64,000 nucleotides of DNA from Chitinophaga sp. H8 (GCF_040567655.1 NZ_JBEXAC010000002.1:186001-250000); one strand, 5' to 3'. Shown: positions 8,929-18,336, counted from the first letter of the stretch. Notes: generated from the sequence alone by a model not told the origin. Numbers and translations: made by a program.

Positions 8929-10947
8929 ATGAAGCGTATATATTTAATCCTGGCCCTCCCGCTCTCTGGCACATTACCACTGGCGGCCCAGGAGGTAGAT
9001 ACCACGATGAAACAATACCAGCTGCAGGAAGTACAAATTACGTGTAGTGGTAACTGTTGTGGATGCAAAAAAGATGCTACCCTTAATTTTTACAGGACCT
9101 CCGGCCTGGTTACTACAGAAGATATCCTGCAACGTATGCAGGGCATCTCTCTTGTAAGGCGGGGAAACTATGGTATGGAACCACTCCTGCGTGGCCTGGG
9201 AGGCGGGCAGATCAATGTGACCATAGATGGCATGCGCCTGTTTGGCGCCTGTACAGATAAAATGGATCCGGTTACGATCTATGCAGAACCAGACAACCTG
9301 AAAAACATCCAGAATACACCAGGTACCAGCGGCGCACACATGGGCAGCACCATTGGCGGTAGCCTCAACCTGCAATTGCAGGATGCTACCGTGAATGCAG
9401 CCATTCCCTGGAGCGGGTATGTACGTACCGGTTATCAAAGCGCAGCACAGGCTTTTCAACAATCATTATCCCTCAATTACAGTCAGGAAAAATGGGCGGT
9501 GAGAGTGAATGGCACCTATCGTAAAGCAGCTAATTATCGCGCCGGATGGGGCACTAAAATCCCCTTTTCTCAATATGAAAAAGGTAACCTGCAACTGAGT
9601 GCACAATACCGGCTATCCTCCAGCAGATGGCTGAAAGCAGATGTATTGCTGGATGATGGCTGGAACATAGGATTCCCCGGCCTGCCTATGGATGCCGGAT
9701 ATGCCCGCACCAGGATCTACGGACTCTCCTACCAGGAAGTGTTTAATAATCGTACACTGGAAAAAATAGTGGCTAAAATCTATACCAACAATATCGGGCA
9801 CTTTATGGATGATACCCGCCGGCCGGCCGTTGCCATGCATATGGATATGCCTGGCTACAGCCAGACTTCAGGAGCCTATACCGAAATGGAATTCAGAAAG
9901 GACGCCCATCAGTTGCTGATCCGGGCAGATGCCTATCAGCACAATTCCCACGCCTCTATGACCATGTACCCGGAAAAAGAATCTCCTATGTACATGCTCA
10001 CCTGGCCACATACACGCCGTGAAGTAGCTGGCCTTTATGCTAACTACTCCTGGCAGGCTCACCAACGGCTTACGCTGGGCATGAACGGAAGAATAGATTA
10101 TGCCCGTACCCAACTTACATCAGAGATGGGCAAACAACAACTGCATGTTTTTAACTACGATGTCAGCAACGTATTTACGCAAGTACCCCTGAATATTAAT
10201 GGCAGTATTGCCTATAAACTGCCCTGGCAGCTACAGGCCAGCATCAGCGCAGGGTATGCACAGCGCCTGCCTTCTGTAAGTGAATTATTTGGGTTTTACC
10301 TGTTCAACCGGCAGGATGGTTTTGACTATATAGGCAACCCCGGTTTAAAAATGGAAGCTGCCCGTAATATTGAAGCGCACCTCACCTATCAGCATCCCAA
10401 ATGGGAAACCGGTATCACCGCTTTTTATAATCATATTGATCATTATATATTGGGACAAACCGATGAAAAACTCAGCACCATGACGCCAGGTGCGCGCGGG
10501 GTAAGAGTATATGAAAACATCGCCTATGCGGTACTGAAAGGAATAGAAGCCAATATAAAAATACGGCCTGCAAATAACTGGCTGTTGATACACATTTCCC
10601 GCTATACACACGGCAGCACTTTTGAAAAACAACCTTTGCCGTTGATACAACCTTACCGCAGCATCACTTCTGTGCGGTATCAATATAAAACCGTGCATGT
10701 ACAAGCCGAACACGAATATGCTGCACACCAGCAACGTTTTGCCACATACGCCGGAGAGCAGGCTACTCCTGCTTATCACCTGCTGCATTTACGCGGAGGA
10801 TGGCAGACCAAACTAGGAAAACATGCACTGGAAATAAATGCAGGGGTAGAAAATATCCTGGACCGGAACTATTACGATCACCTCGACTGGGGTCGTATTC
10901 CCCGGCAGGGAAGAAATATATACAGCGCTGTGCAATTCAATTTTTAA
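8929..10947 (+). CDS. TonB-dependent outer-membrane receptor with N-terminal Cys cluster
   Basis: This 672-residue receptor has a signal peptide ending near AAQ21, then a plug domain (TTEDILQRMQGISLVRRGNYGMEPLLRGLGG..., NVTIDGMRLFGAC) and a C-terminal 22-strand-type barrel ending in an aromatic residue (AVQFNF). Just before the plug is C39-x3-C43-C44-x-C46, a compact Cys cluster suited to binding a soft metal. It lacks the CarboxypepD_reg domain of SusC proteins, so metal or siderophore uptake is more likely than glycan uptake. Together with the upstream lipoprotein it suggests copper acquisition or sensing. The substrate is inferred. Confidence 0.88.
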   Translation: MKRIYLILALPLSGTLPLAAQEVDTTMKQYQLQEVQITCSGNCCGCKKDATLNFYRTSGLVTTEDILQRMQGISLVRRGNYGMEPLLRGLGGGQINVTIDGMRLFGACTDKMDPVTIYAEPDNLKNIQNTPGTSGAHMGSTIGGSLNLQLQDATVNAAIPWSGYVRTGYQSAAQAFQQSLSLNYSQEKWAVRVNGTYRKAANYRAGWGTKIPFSQYEKGNLQLSAQYRLSSSRWLKADVLLDDGWNIGFPGLPMDAGYARTRIYGLSYQEVFNNRTLEKIVAKIYTNNIGHFMDDTRRPAVAMHMDMPGYSQTSGAYTEMEFRKDAHQLLIRADAYQHNSHASMTMYPEKESPMYMLTWPHTRREVAGLYANYSWQAHQRLTLGMNGRIDYARTQLTSEMGKQQLHVFNYDVSNVFTQVPLNINGSIAYKLPWQLQASISAGYAQRLPSVSELFGFYLFNRQDGFDYIGNPGLKMEAARNIEAHLTYQHPKWETGITAFYNHIDHYILGQTDEKLSTMTPGARGVRVYENIAYAVLKGIEANIKIRPANNWLLIHISRYTHGSTFEKQPLPLIQPYRSITSVRYQYKTVHVQAEHEYAAHQQRFATYAGEQATPAYHLLHLRGGWQTKLGKHALEINAGVENILDRNYYDHLDWGRIPRQGRNIYSAVQFNF

Positions 10948-10981
10948 CGAAACGGCTTCATTAATGAAGCCGTTGCACAGC
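10927..10981 (+). other. Two-layer inverted repeat over the receptor gene's 3' end
   Basis: A perfect 24-base palindrome lies at 10951-10974 (half-site AACGGCTTCATT). It is wrapped by a second nine-base inverted repeat, GCTGTGCAA at 10927-10935 and TTGCACAGC at 10973-10981. The outer arm lies inside the receptor's last codons. No T-run follows, so it is probably an RNA stability element or part of a termination region. Confidence 0.7.
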
Positions 10982-11037
10982 ACTGATAAGAGGCTTTCGC
11001 TGATGCCTATCCGAAGAAAAACCCTGTTTTAAATGCA

Positions 11038-11136
11038 GGGGCTGACTAAAAGGATCCTCCCATCCCGGGAAGTAATGAAGACAAAAACCATGCTTACACA
11101 ACGCTTCGTATCTTCATTTTCCTTTTAGTCAGCCCC
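11038..11136. terminator. Long-armed bidirectional stem-loop between receptor and thiolase
   Basis: GGGGCTGACTAAAAGGA (11038-11054) pairs perfectly with its complement at 11120-11136. A second perfect eight-base stem (AATGAAGA 11074-11081 with 11111-11118) lies inside it. It sits between convergent genes, so it probably terminates both. Confidence 0.7.
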
Positions 11137-11180
11137 TATTTTGATATCTTATAAAAAGTCAACGGCTAGCTGCACCATCA

Positions 11181-12380
11181 TTACATCCGCTCAAATACAA
11201 TAGCAGCGCCTTGCCCCACACCTACGCACATGGTAGCCAGGCTGTATTTTGCCTGCTCCCGTAACTTTAACTCCTGCATCAATGTAGCGGTAATACGTGC
11301 GCCGCTGCATCCCAACGGATGACCAATAGCAATAGACCCGCCATTTACATTGATCTTTTCCGGATCCAGTTCCAGATCACGCATACACGCCAACGCCTGG
11401 GAAGCAAAGGCCTCATTCAGTTCTATCAGTCCAAGATCAGCAGCCGTAATACCTGCACGACGCAAGGCTTTTTGAGATGCAGGCACTGGCCCTATCCCCA
11501 TAATTGCCGGATCTACACCTGCTACCGCCATCGATTTTATCCGTGCCACCGGCGTAAGGTTAAATTCCTGCAATGCTTTTTCTGAAACAATCAATACCGC
11601 TGCAGCTCCGTCATTAATTCCCGATGCATTACCAGCCGTAACAGTACCATCCTTTGCAAAAGCAGGACGTAAGCCGGCCAGCTTTTCCAGCGTGGTTTCT
11701 CTCGGATGTTCATCCCTGGAAAAGATTACCTGCTCTTCTTTATTAGGGGTAATAGGAACGGGAATAATCTCTCTTTCCCACTTACCGGCATCCAGTGCCT
11801 TTTTGTACAGTTGCTGGCTACGCAGGGCAAACAGGTCCTGATCTTCCCGGCTGATATGCCACTGACGGGCTACATTCTCCGCAGTTTCTCCCATAGAAAA
11901 CGGATGATACAACTCTGCCATCTTTTTGTTGGTAAAACGCCATCCGATAGTAGAGTCATACATTTCCGTTTTACGGCTGAATGCGCCTTCTGCTTTTGCC
12001 ATCACAAACGGGGCGCGTGTCATACTCTCTACGCCACCAGCTATATAAGCATCTCCCTCACCGCACATAACTGCACGGGCAGCATCCATAATGGCCTGCA
12101 AACCGGATGCACAAAGGCGGTTGACCGTATTGCCACCCACCGTTACGGGCAATCCTGCTAATAACGCAGCCATACGGGCTACATCCCGGTTATCTTCTCC
12201 CGCCTGATTGGCAGCGCCTGCTATCACATCTTCTATTGCATGGGGATCAAGACTGGCATTGCGTTGTAACAACGCTTTTATCACCAGCGCCAGCATATCA
12301 TCTGGCCTTACTGTGCTGAGCGCACCACCATAACGTCCTATTGGTGTACGAACAGCATCTACTATATAAGCAGCTTGCAT
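11181..12380 (-). CDS. pcaF: Acetyl-CoA acyltransferase, 3-oxoadipyl-CoA thiolase type
   Basis: This 399-residue thiolase has all catalytic residues: nucleophile Cys90 in [10 protein letters not shown], the His in GHPLGCSG and the second Cys in CVGVGQG near the C-terminus. The segment [21 protein letters not shown] is typical of PcaF/PaaJ thiolases, which release succinyl-CoA from 3-oxoadipyl-CoA in aromatic catabolism; close relatives work in fatty-acid beta-oxidation. No other aromatic or fatty-acid gene is adjacent, so the substrate is uncertain. A probable promoter lies upstream at 12408-12436. Confidence 0.9.
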   Translation of the reverse strand: MQAAYIVDAVRTPIGRYGGALSTVRPDDMLALVIKALLQRNASLDPHAIEDVIAGAANQAGEDNRDVARMAALLAGLPVTVGGNTVNRLCASGLQAIMDAARAVMCGEGDAYIAGGVESMTRAPFVMAKAEGAFSRKTEMYDSTIGWRFTNKKMAELYHPFSMGETAENVARQWHISREDQDLFALRSQQLYKKALDAGKWEREIIPVPITPNKEEQVIFSRDEHPRETTLEKLAGLRPAFAKDGTVTAGNASGINDGAAAVLIVSEKALQEFNLTPVARIKSMAVAGVDPAIMGIGPVPASQKALRRAGITAADLGLIELNEAFASQALACMRDLELDPEKINVNGGSIAIGHPLGCSGARITATLMQELKLREQAKYSLATMCVGVGQGAAIVFERM

Positions 12381-12407
12381 ATGGATATTGAAAAATTTAT
12401 TGCCCGG

Positions 12408-12436
12408 CTAAGGTAGGGAAAATGAAGGAAGCACAA
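12408..12436 (-). promoter_or_regulatory. Candidate promoter for the thiolase gene
   Basis: On the minus strand TTG (12434-12436), 18 bases, then TACCTTAG (12408-12415), one base away from TAnnTTTG. It lies about 28 bases before the thiolase start. Confidence 0.4.
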
Positions 12437-12514
12437 CCATCCGCTATAAGTAACCAGTTATGTGCTCAGCCCTGCCTTTTATAAAGTGGTGCTATGCCCG
12501 CAAAACGCAAAGGC

Positions 12515-12522
12515 TATTTTTG
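12515..12522 (+). promoter_or_regulatory. -7 element for the M23 peptidase gene
   Basis: TATTTTTG is an exact TAnnTTTG match, about 45 bases before the ATG at 12567. It lies downstream of the in-frame ATG at 12462, which argues against that longer start. No clear -33 TTG is seen. Confidence 0.45.
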
Positions 12523-12566
12523 CTCCACTATTAACCGAATTACTTTATTTCATCAAACCCCAGAAA

Positions 12567-14594
12567 ATGAAAACTCCCCACACTACAGGGCGTTCCTGGT
12601 ATGCCAGGCCCCTGACCCTTGTTTGCGAACTGCAAAAAGCACTAAAGTTTACTGCCCCGTTGTTGAGTACATTATTACTGTTAACCAGTACCCTCATCGC
12701 CCAACAGCCTGCCGAAGAAGAAGAGGCAAATCTGTCGGAACTGCATTACCGTGCTATCAAGCCCACCGCCAAAGTACTGGAAGGGAATGAGCCTTCACTC
12801 ATGAAACCCACTCCTGTACCCGCTGGTAATGCTGCCCGTATCAATACTGCCCGCTTTACCAAAGCACCTTTGTGGAGCCGGCAGCTAACTACAGCTGCCA
12901 ATAAGCAACTGGAGGTAGATAATGTACAACTTCTGCCGGTAGCGGCAGCCCCGGTAAAAGTGATGAATGGCACCGCTCCTGCATTCTGTACCACCCCCAC
13001 GGTGGCTATTGGCTGCTGCTGGTATGGTATTAAAGATGAGTACAATAATAAAAATGTAAACTATGCCTCTCCTGCTTCCGTTTTCAATAATAATGAAAAT
13101 GATGCCCGTGCTTTCGCACAAAGCCTGCAGCCGGCCATGCCTTTTTATCTGCCTTATACCAACAGTAAAGTATATCCCGCAGGTGCCTGGCAATATGATA
13201 ATGGCAACGGACATGGATCAGTAGACTTCCTGAAAACAGCAGATGCCTATGGCTCCGGCATTGACCCTACCTTTGGCGTATACGCGGCTGCTCCCGGCCG
13301 GGTACTGACTGCTATGTGGAATGATCTTTTCGGCAATGTGGTGATCATTGAACATACCGCAGCTAATGGTACTAAATACCGCACCGGCTATTTCCACCTG
13401 CGCAATGGCTTCGACCACGATATCCAAATGGCAAAAAATATTGCGGTCAGCAATCCCAATGACAAAGATGCCAGGGATACCAAGTATAAAAAATTTGCCA
13501 ACCTGGCCAATCCCTCTACCCTGCTATGGGGTACCAATGCGCAAAAACTGAAGGTGAAGGCAGGTGATTATGTGAATGCGGGACAGCAAATAGCCTATGC
13601 CGGCAATACCGGCTTTGGCGGTGCAGGATGGGGCCTCAACCAGGATGGTACGCCCAGTGATCCCAATACCGGCAACAACCACCTTCACTTTATGCTGTGG
13701 GTAAAAAGTCCGAATCCGGCTACCGGCGTTGACTGGATGGAGGTAGATCCCTATGGTGTATATGCTAAAGCCAACAGCAACACCAATGAATGTTATGAAG
13801 TAGGGGCCAACGGCGCTTTTAATCGTTTTTTTGCCCCTTTTTATCCCTCCTTTCATAATGTACCGGTGCAGTACATCACCCGCTATTGGGGATATTATAC
13901 TGGTATGGGCATGGCTTTACAAACCCTGAGCGTTCATAAAAAAGGGAATACCTACCTGGCCTCCGGCTCCTTCCAGTACGGACTCCCCTCAGCCTGGTAC
14001 TGCCGCATCAATATGTCGTCTGACCAGTATCAGCAATATTTTAACCAATACGGCAGCCAGGGATATATGCCCCGGCAGATTTCCGTAACAAAAGATAATA
14101 GCGGCAACCCCTTGTTTACCGTCATCTGGAAAAAGAAAGCTGCCAATGAAGCCTTTGCTGCCGTGCATAACATAGACGATGCTGCCTGGAATACCAAATG
14201 GAAAACACTGGTAGAACAGCAAAAGATGCGGGTGGCCGAGCATGTGGCCTATAGTGTAAATGGCAAACGCCTTCATGCCGGGGTGTTTGTGAATATCAAT
14301 CCCGGCGGATTTTATGAGTACTATGGCATGAATCCGGCAGATTTTAACAAGAAATTTGACGATCTGCACAAGGCAGGCTTTATGACCATCAATGTAAATG
14401 CCGAGGAATCAGGCAATCAAACCGCGTTTGGCGGCGTATGGTGGCCCAGAAACAAGGCATATTATGCTTATTACAATATGTCGCCTGCCGAATACCAAAG
14501 TAAATTCAACAGCCTGGGCCAGCAAGGCTTTCAGTTATTCCGGATACAGGGCTATGCTAATTCCGGGCTGTTTTCCGCCATTTGGATGAAGTAG
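12567..14594 (+). CDS. Secreted M23 metallopeptidase with C-terminal aromatic repeats
   Basis: A 675-residue exported protein with an N-terminal hydrophobic segment ending near IAQQ. The peptidase core has the zinc pattern H-x3-D in GHGSVDF, a LytM-like VYAAAPGRVLTAMWNDLFGNVVIIEH segment and the HLHF motif, so it should cut peptidoglycan cross-links or other peptides. The last 230 residues are aromatic-rich, roughly 55-60-residue repeats (YWGYYTGMGM, FYEYYGMNPADFNKKF, YYAYYNMSPAEYQSKF). They resemble the bacterial tandem repeat seen in polyglycine-hydrolase-like proteins, which probably bind a ligand. An ATG 35 codons upstream is unlikely because it precedes the -7 element. Confidence 0.8.
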   Translation: MKTPHTTGRSWYARPLTLVCELQKALKFTAPLLSTLLLLTSTLIAQQPAEEEEANLSELHYRAIKPTAKVLEGNEPSLMKPTPVPAGNAARINTARFTKAPLWSRQLTTAANKQLEVDNVQLLPVAAAPVKVMNGTAPAFCTTPTVAIGCCWYGIKDEYNNKNVNYASPASVFNNNENDARAFAQSLQPAMPFYLPYTNSKVYPAGAWQYDNGNGHGSVDFLKTADAYGSGIDPTFGVYAAAPGRVLTAMWNDLFGNVVIIEHTAANGTKYRTGYFHLRNGFDHDIQMAKNIAVSNPNDKDARDTKYKKFANLANPSTLLWGTNAQKLKVKAGDYVNAGQQIAYAGNTGFGGAGWGLNQDGTPSDPNTGNNHLHFMLWVKSPNPATGVDWMEVDPYGVYAKANSNTNECYEVGANGAFNRFFAPFYPSFHNVPVQYITRYWGYYTGMGMALQTLSVHKKGNTYLASGSFQYGLPSAWYCRINMSSDQYQQYFNQYGSQGYMPRQISVTKDNSGNPLFTVIWKKKAANEAFAAVHNIDDAAWNTKWKTLVEQQKMRVAEHVAYSVNGKRLHAGVFVNINPGGFYEYYGMNPADFNKKFDDLHKAGFMTINVNAEESGNQTAFGGVWWPRNKAYYAYYNMSPAEYQSKFNSLGQQGFQLFRIQGYANSGLFSAIWMK

Positions 14595-14703
14595 CCACAT
14601 GCGCCAGGGATAGTAGCTGTTTGCCGCTTTGCCCGGATCATACCTTGCTGGTGGCCATCCATAACACCTGCTCCTTGCCCCTGACACCATTAAGGATACC
14701 CCT

Positions 14704-14735
14704 GGGGCTGGCCAAAGTACTGGCCAGCCCCTCTT
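14704..14735 (+). terminator. Terminator after the M23 peptidase gene
   Basis: GGGGCTGGCCA (14704-14714) and TGGCCAGCCCC (14721-14731) form a perfect 11-bp stem with a six-base loop, followed by TCTTT. The rest of the 258-base gap shows only the rlmN promoter element. Confidence 0.8.
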
Positions 14736-14791
14736 TATGCAGTGCCAACTGCTTTACTTTTCCGGCAGCCCTGCGTCTCATTTATTTCCCC

Positions 14792-14799
14792 TACCTTTG
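14792..14799 (+). promoter_or_regulatory. -7 element for rlmN
   Basis: TACCTTTG is an exact TAnnTTTG match 53 bases before the rlmN start. The -33 TTG is not evident. Confidence 0.45.
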
Positions 14800-14852
14800 C
14801 AGTTACTTTCCGACTGCCGTAAGGCAGCCATTTGCTCATATAAAGGTCAATA

Positions 14853-15893
14853 ATGAAGTCTGCAAAGAAGAATATCCGACACATCAATCTATCGGAATTA
14901 CAAGAATACTTTAAGTCTATTGGTGAAAAGCCATTCCGTGCAAAACAGGTTTATGAATGGCTCTGGCTTAAACATGCTTCCAGCTTTGAAGACATGACCA
15001 ACCTTTCCAAACAGTTAAGAGCAAATCTGGAAGAACATTTTTCCCTGCCTGCTATTACCGTGGATACTGTACAACAAAGTACAGATGGTACCGTAAAAAG
15101 CCGCTTCCGTCTTCATGATGGCCATCTGGTAGAAGGGGTCCTGATCCCTACCGAAAACCGGCAGACTGCCTGTGTTTCTTCCCAGGTAGGGTGCAGCCTG
15201 AGCTGCAAATTCTGCGCTACCGGTTATATGGACCGTAAACGTAACCTGGATTTTGATGAAATCTATGACGAAGTAGCCCTCATTAATAAACAGGCGCTGG
15301 AAAATGCCGGTAAAAAACTCACCAACATCGTATACATGGGAATGGGTGAGCCTTTACTGAACTACAAGAATGTATTGCAGTCCATAGAACGTATCACTTC
15401 TCCTGATGGCCTTGGCATGTCGCCCAAACGTATTACCGTTTCTACCGCCGGGGTGGCCAAGATGATCCGCCAACTGGGTGATGACAAGGTAAAATTTAAT
15501 CTGGCCCTGTCCCTGCACGCCGCCAATGATGCCAAGCGCAGTGAAATCATGCCTATTAATGATACCAACAACCTGAAGGTATTGATAGAAGCACTCAACT
15601 ACTTCTATAAGGCTACCCAAAACGAAATCTCTTTTGAATATATTCTGTTCAAAAACTTCAACGATACTTTACAGGATGCAGATGAGCTGATCCGCATCTA
15701 CCGGCAGGTACCTGTAGACCTGGTGAATATTATCGAATACAATCCGATAACGAACGCCCGGTTCCAGAAACCAGATGAAGAAGTGGTAGACACCTTTATG
15801 CAATACCTGGGTAAGAACAGGGTGAATGCACGTCTACGCCGCAGCCGTGGGAAAGATATTGATGCAGCCTGTGGCCAGTTGGCCAATAAATAG
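14853..15893 (+). CDS. rlmN: 23S rRNA (adenine-2503-C2)-methyltransferase RlmN
   Basis: RlmN is a radical-SAM enzyme that methylates A2503 of 23S rRNA and also A37 of some tRNAs. The radical-SAM cluster motif C114-x3-C118-x2-C121 is intact (CSLSCKFCATG), the SAM-binding GMGEPLLN follows, and the second catalytic Cys lies in the C-terminal DIDAACGQL. The protein is 346 residues, normal for the family. It is followed by two pseudouridine synthase genes on the same strand (gaps of 140 and 30 bases), making a ribosome-modification neighbourhood. Confidence 0.95.
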   Translation: MKSAKKNIRHINLSELQEYFKSIGEKPFRAKQVYEWLWLKHASSFEDMTNLSKQLRANLEEHFSLPAITVDTVQQSTDGTVKSRFRLHDGHLVEGVLIPTENRQTACVSSQVGCSLSCKFCATGYMDRKRNLDFDEIYDEVALINKQALENAGKKLTNIVYMGMGEPLLNYKNVLQSIERITSPDGLGMSPKRITVSTAGVAKMIRQLGDDKVKFNLALSLHAANDAKRSEIMPINDTNNLKVLIEALNYFYKATQNEISFEYILFKNFNDTLQDADELIRIYRQVPVDLVNIIEYNPITNARFQKPDEEVVDTFMQYLGKNRVNARLRRSRGKDIDAACGQLANK

Positions 15894-16033
15894 ATTTACT
15901 GCTGGCAAAACTGCCTGGCAACAGGCATAACAAACGCCACCAAGAGGCCTATCTGTCCAATGCGGCAGGATAGGCTTTTAAATAAAATATTATCAGCCAT
16001 GGGGAAGTGCCATGGAACATACACTAACAGCAT

Positions 16034-17527
16034 ATGAAAAAAAACAACCCTGCCAGAAAGGGCACTGGTGCCTTTAGAGGAAACAAAAGCAGTCATGCCG
16101 GTAAAAAAGCCGCCGGTAAAGGCAGCCGTACTTCTTTTGATGCTGACAAACCCAGGGGAGATAAAAAAGATGGCCGCGAACGTAGCGGTGCACCTGATCG
16201 TTATAAAAAACCTTTTAGCTTCGATGGTACCAAAAGAGAATTTGGTATCGACAGCCCTAAAAAGGAATTCAGAAAAGATGCCCGCAGCGATGCGCCCGGT
16301 GGACGTTTTGCCAAAAAGCCTTTTGGTACCGATGGTCCTAAAAGAACATTCGGAAAAGATGCCCGTGAAGAAGATACCGGTGAACGTTTCACCAAAAAAC
16401 CCTTTGGTGCTGACAGACCCAAAAGGGAATTTAAACCACGTACCAGCGGAGGCGACCGCTTCCCTAAAAAACCTTTTGGTACCGACAGGAACAGCATTGC
16501 CCGCAGCAGTGAAGGTGCACCACGCTTCCGCAACCGCTTTGCCGCCGACAGCAAACCTGCGGAACCACGAAAATTCAACGACGACAGCGACTTTCACGGT
16601 GATTTCAAACCTGCTGCTAAAAAAGCTGGCGGCAACCCTAACCGGGAAACGCCCAGTGGATTTAACCGTAAAAAGTTCTTCGATAAAGCCAATGACCGCT
16701 TTGCAGATAAACAGGAAAGAGCAAAGGAAAAAAGACAAAGAAATACAGACGATGGCGAGAAAGCTTCCCGCCGTCATAAAGAAGAGCGGGAAGAAACTGC
16801 TGCTTCCACTGGTGAAATGCCATTGAATAAATATATTGCCCACTGTGGCCTCTGCTCCCGCAGAAAGGCAGTGGATTATATCAAAGAGGGTAAAGTGACA
16901 GTAAACGGCGCGCCTATGATGGAGCCTGCATTTAAAGTAACCGCCAATGATGTGGTAAAAATAGGCGATAGAAAAATCACCATTCAAAAAAATCTGGTAT
17001 ACATTTTACTGAATAAACCCAAAGGATTTATCACCACCACTGATGATCCCGAAGGCCGTCAGACCGTAATGGACCTGATTACAGAAGCTACACAGGAAAG
17101 AGTATATCCGGTAGGCCGCCTGGACCGTAATACTTCCGGTTTGCTCTTGCTCACCAATGATGGAGAACTGGCCCAGAAACTGGCTCACCCCAGCAACAAT
17201 GTCAAAAAGATTTACCAGGTAGAGCTGGATAAACCACTTACCAAAGCACATTTCGAACAAATCCTGGCAGGTGTAACCCTGGAAGATGGCCTGGCAAGTG
17301 TAGATATGCTGGCTTATGTAGACAATGCTGATAAAAAACAAATCGGTATCGAAATACACAGCGGGAAAAACCGTATCGTACGCCGCATTTTTGAGCACCT
17401 GGATTATAACGTGGAAAAGCTGGATCGTGTAATGTATGCCGGCCTTACCAAGAAAAACATCAACCGTGGTAAATGGCGTATCCTTTCTGAAAAGGAAGTA
17501 ATACTATTAAAACACTTTAAGAAATAG
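16034..17527 (+). CDS. RsuA/RluB-family pseudouridine synthase with a long basic repeat extension
   Basis: The C-terminal 240 residues form a standard RsuA/RluB/RluE/RluF enzyme: S4 RNA-binding domain (NKYIAHCGLCSRRKAVDYI), catalytic GRLDRNTSGLLLLTNDG with the active Asp, and HSGKNRIVRRIFEHL near the end. It should convert a uridine in 23S rRNA to pseudouridine. The first 260 residues are a Lys/Arg/Phe/Gly-rich disordered extension with repeats such as KKPFGTDGPKRTFGKD and KKPFGADRPKREFKPR. Such extensions occur in Bacteroidota RluB-like proteins and probably help bind RNA. Large open frames on the other frames of this extension are products of its composition. The exact target uridine is not decidable. 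Confidence 0.9.
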   Translation: MKKNNPARKGTGAFRGNKSSHAGKKAAGKGSRTSFDADKPRGDKKDGRERSGAPDRYKKPFSFDGTKREFGIDSPKKEFRKDARSDAPGGRFAKKPFGTDGPKRTFGKDAREEDTGERFTKKPFGADRPKREFKPRTSGGDRFPKKPFGTDRNSIARSSEGAPRFRNRFAADSKPAEPRKFNDDSDFHGDFKPAAKKAGGNPNRETPSGFNRKKFFDKANDRFADKQERAKEKRQRNTDDGEKASRRHKEEREETAASTGEMPLNKYIAHCGLCSRRKAVDYIKEGKVTVNGAPMMEPAFKVTANDVVKIGDRKITIQKNLVYILLNKPKGFITTTDDPEGRQTVMDLITEATQERVYPVGRLDRNTSGLLLLTNDGELAQKLAHPSNNVKKIYQVELDKPLTKAHFEQILAGVTLEDGLASVDMLAYVDNADKKQIGIEIHSGKNRIVRRIFEHLDYNVEKLDRVMYAGLTKKNINRGKWRILSEKEVILLKHFKK

Positions 17528-17557
17528 CAGGCAACCGACAGTTGCAAAGGTTCAGAC

Positions 17558-18316
17558 ATGCGATTATCAAAAGAACATATTATACTGGAAACTCCGGATT
17601 TTGTGGTGGTAAACAAGCCCTCCGGCCTGCTCACCATTCCCGACCGGCATAACAATGAACTCCCTTGCCTGCAAACCAGCATGAAAAATGCATATGGTGA
17701 AATATTTACCGTGCACCGGCTGGACAGGGACACCAGTGGAATCATCCTGTTTGCCCGTAATGAAGCGGCACATAAATACTATTCCCAGTTATTTGAAAGC
17801 AGGAACGTAAAGAAATTTTACCTGGCATTTGTAAGCGGGCAGCTGGTACCTAAACAAGGCAGCGTGAATGAACCGATTATGGATCATCCGGTGGTAAAGG
17901 GTAAAATGGTGACTAACAGAAAAGGGAAAAGTGCCCTTACAGATTACCAGGTACAGGAAGAATTTGGCCTGTTCAGTCTCGTAAAACTACAGATCCATAC
18001 GGGTCGTACCCACCAGATACGCGTGCATATGAAACATCTGGGCCACCCTGTAGCCGTGGATGAACTATATGGTTCAGATAAGCCGGTAATGCTGTCGGCC
18101 ATCAAAAAGAAATTTAAACTGGGAAAACATACGGAAGAAGAAAGGCCTTTATTAAGCAGGCTGGCCTTACACGCCGCACAGCTTTCCTTTACTGATCAGC
18201 AGGGAAAAGAGCACCTGGTGGAAGCGCCATTACCAAAGGACATGCAGGCCGTATTAACACAATTGCGGAAGCAGGCACCTGCGCAGAAAACCAATCCTGA
18301 TACTTCCATCAGCTGA
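17558..18316 (+). CDS. RluA-family pseudouridine synthase
   Basis: This 252-residue protein has the RluA catalytic motif HRLDRDTSGIILFARN with its active Asp near residue 55, followed by IHTGRTHQIRVHMKHLGHPVAVDELYG. It has no S4 domain, which fits RluA/TruC-like members that modify rRNA or tRNA. It begins 30 bases after the RluB-like gene and is probably co-transcribed with it. The modified position cannot be told from sequence alone. Confidence 0.9.
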   Translation: MRLSKEHIILETPDFVVVNKPSGLLTIPDRHNNELPCLQTSMKNAYGEIFTVHRLDRDTSGIILFARNEAAHKYYSQLFESRNVKKFYLAFVSGQLVPKQGSVNEPIMDHPVVKGKMVTNRKGKSALTDYQVQEEFGLFSLVKLQIHTGRTHQIRVHMKHLGHPVAVDELYGSDKPVMLSAIKKKFKLGKHTEEERPLLSRLALHAAQLSFTDQQGKEHLVEAPLPKDMQAVLTQLRKQAPAQKTNPDTSIS

Positions 18317-18336
18317 TTCCCGGCGTTACGCTTTTC

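Noticed and set aside
15896..16987. A 363-residue minus-strand frame and a 252-residue plus-frame inside the RluB-like gene
   Set aside because: Both are produced by the biased Lys/Arg/Phe codons of the repeat extension; they have no recognisable domain, and the RluB-like frame is clearly coding.
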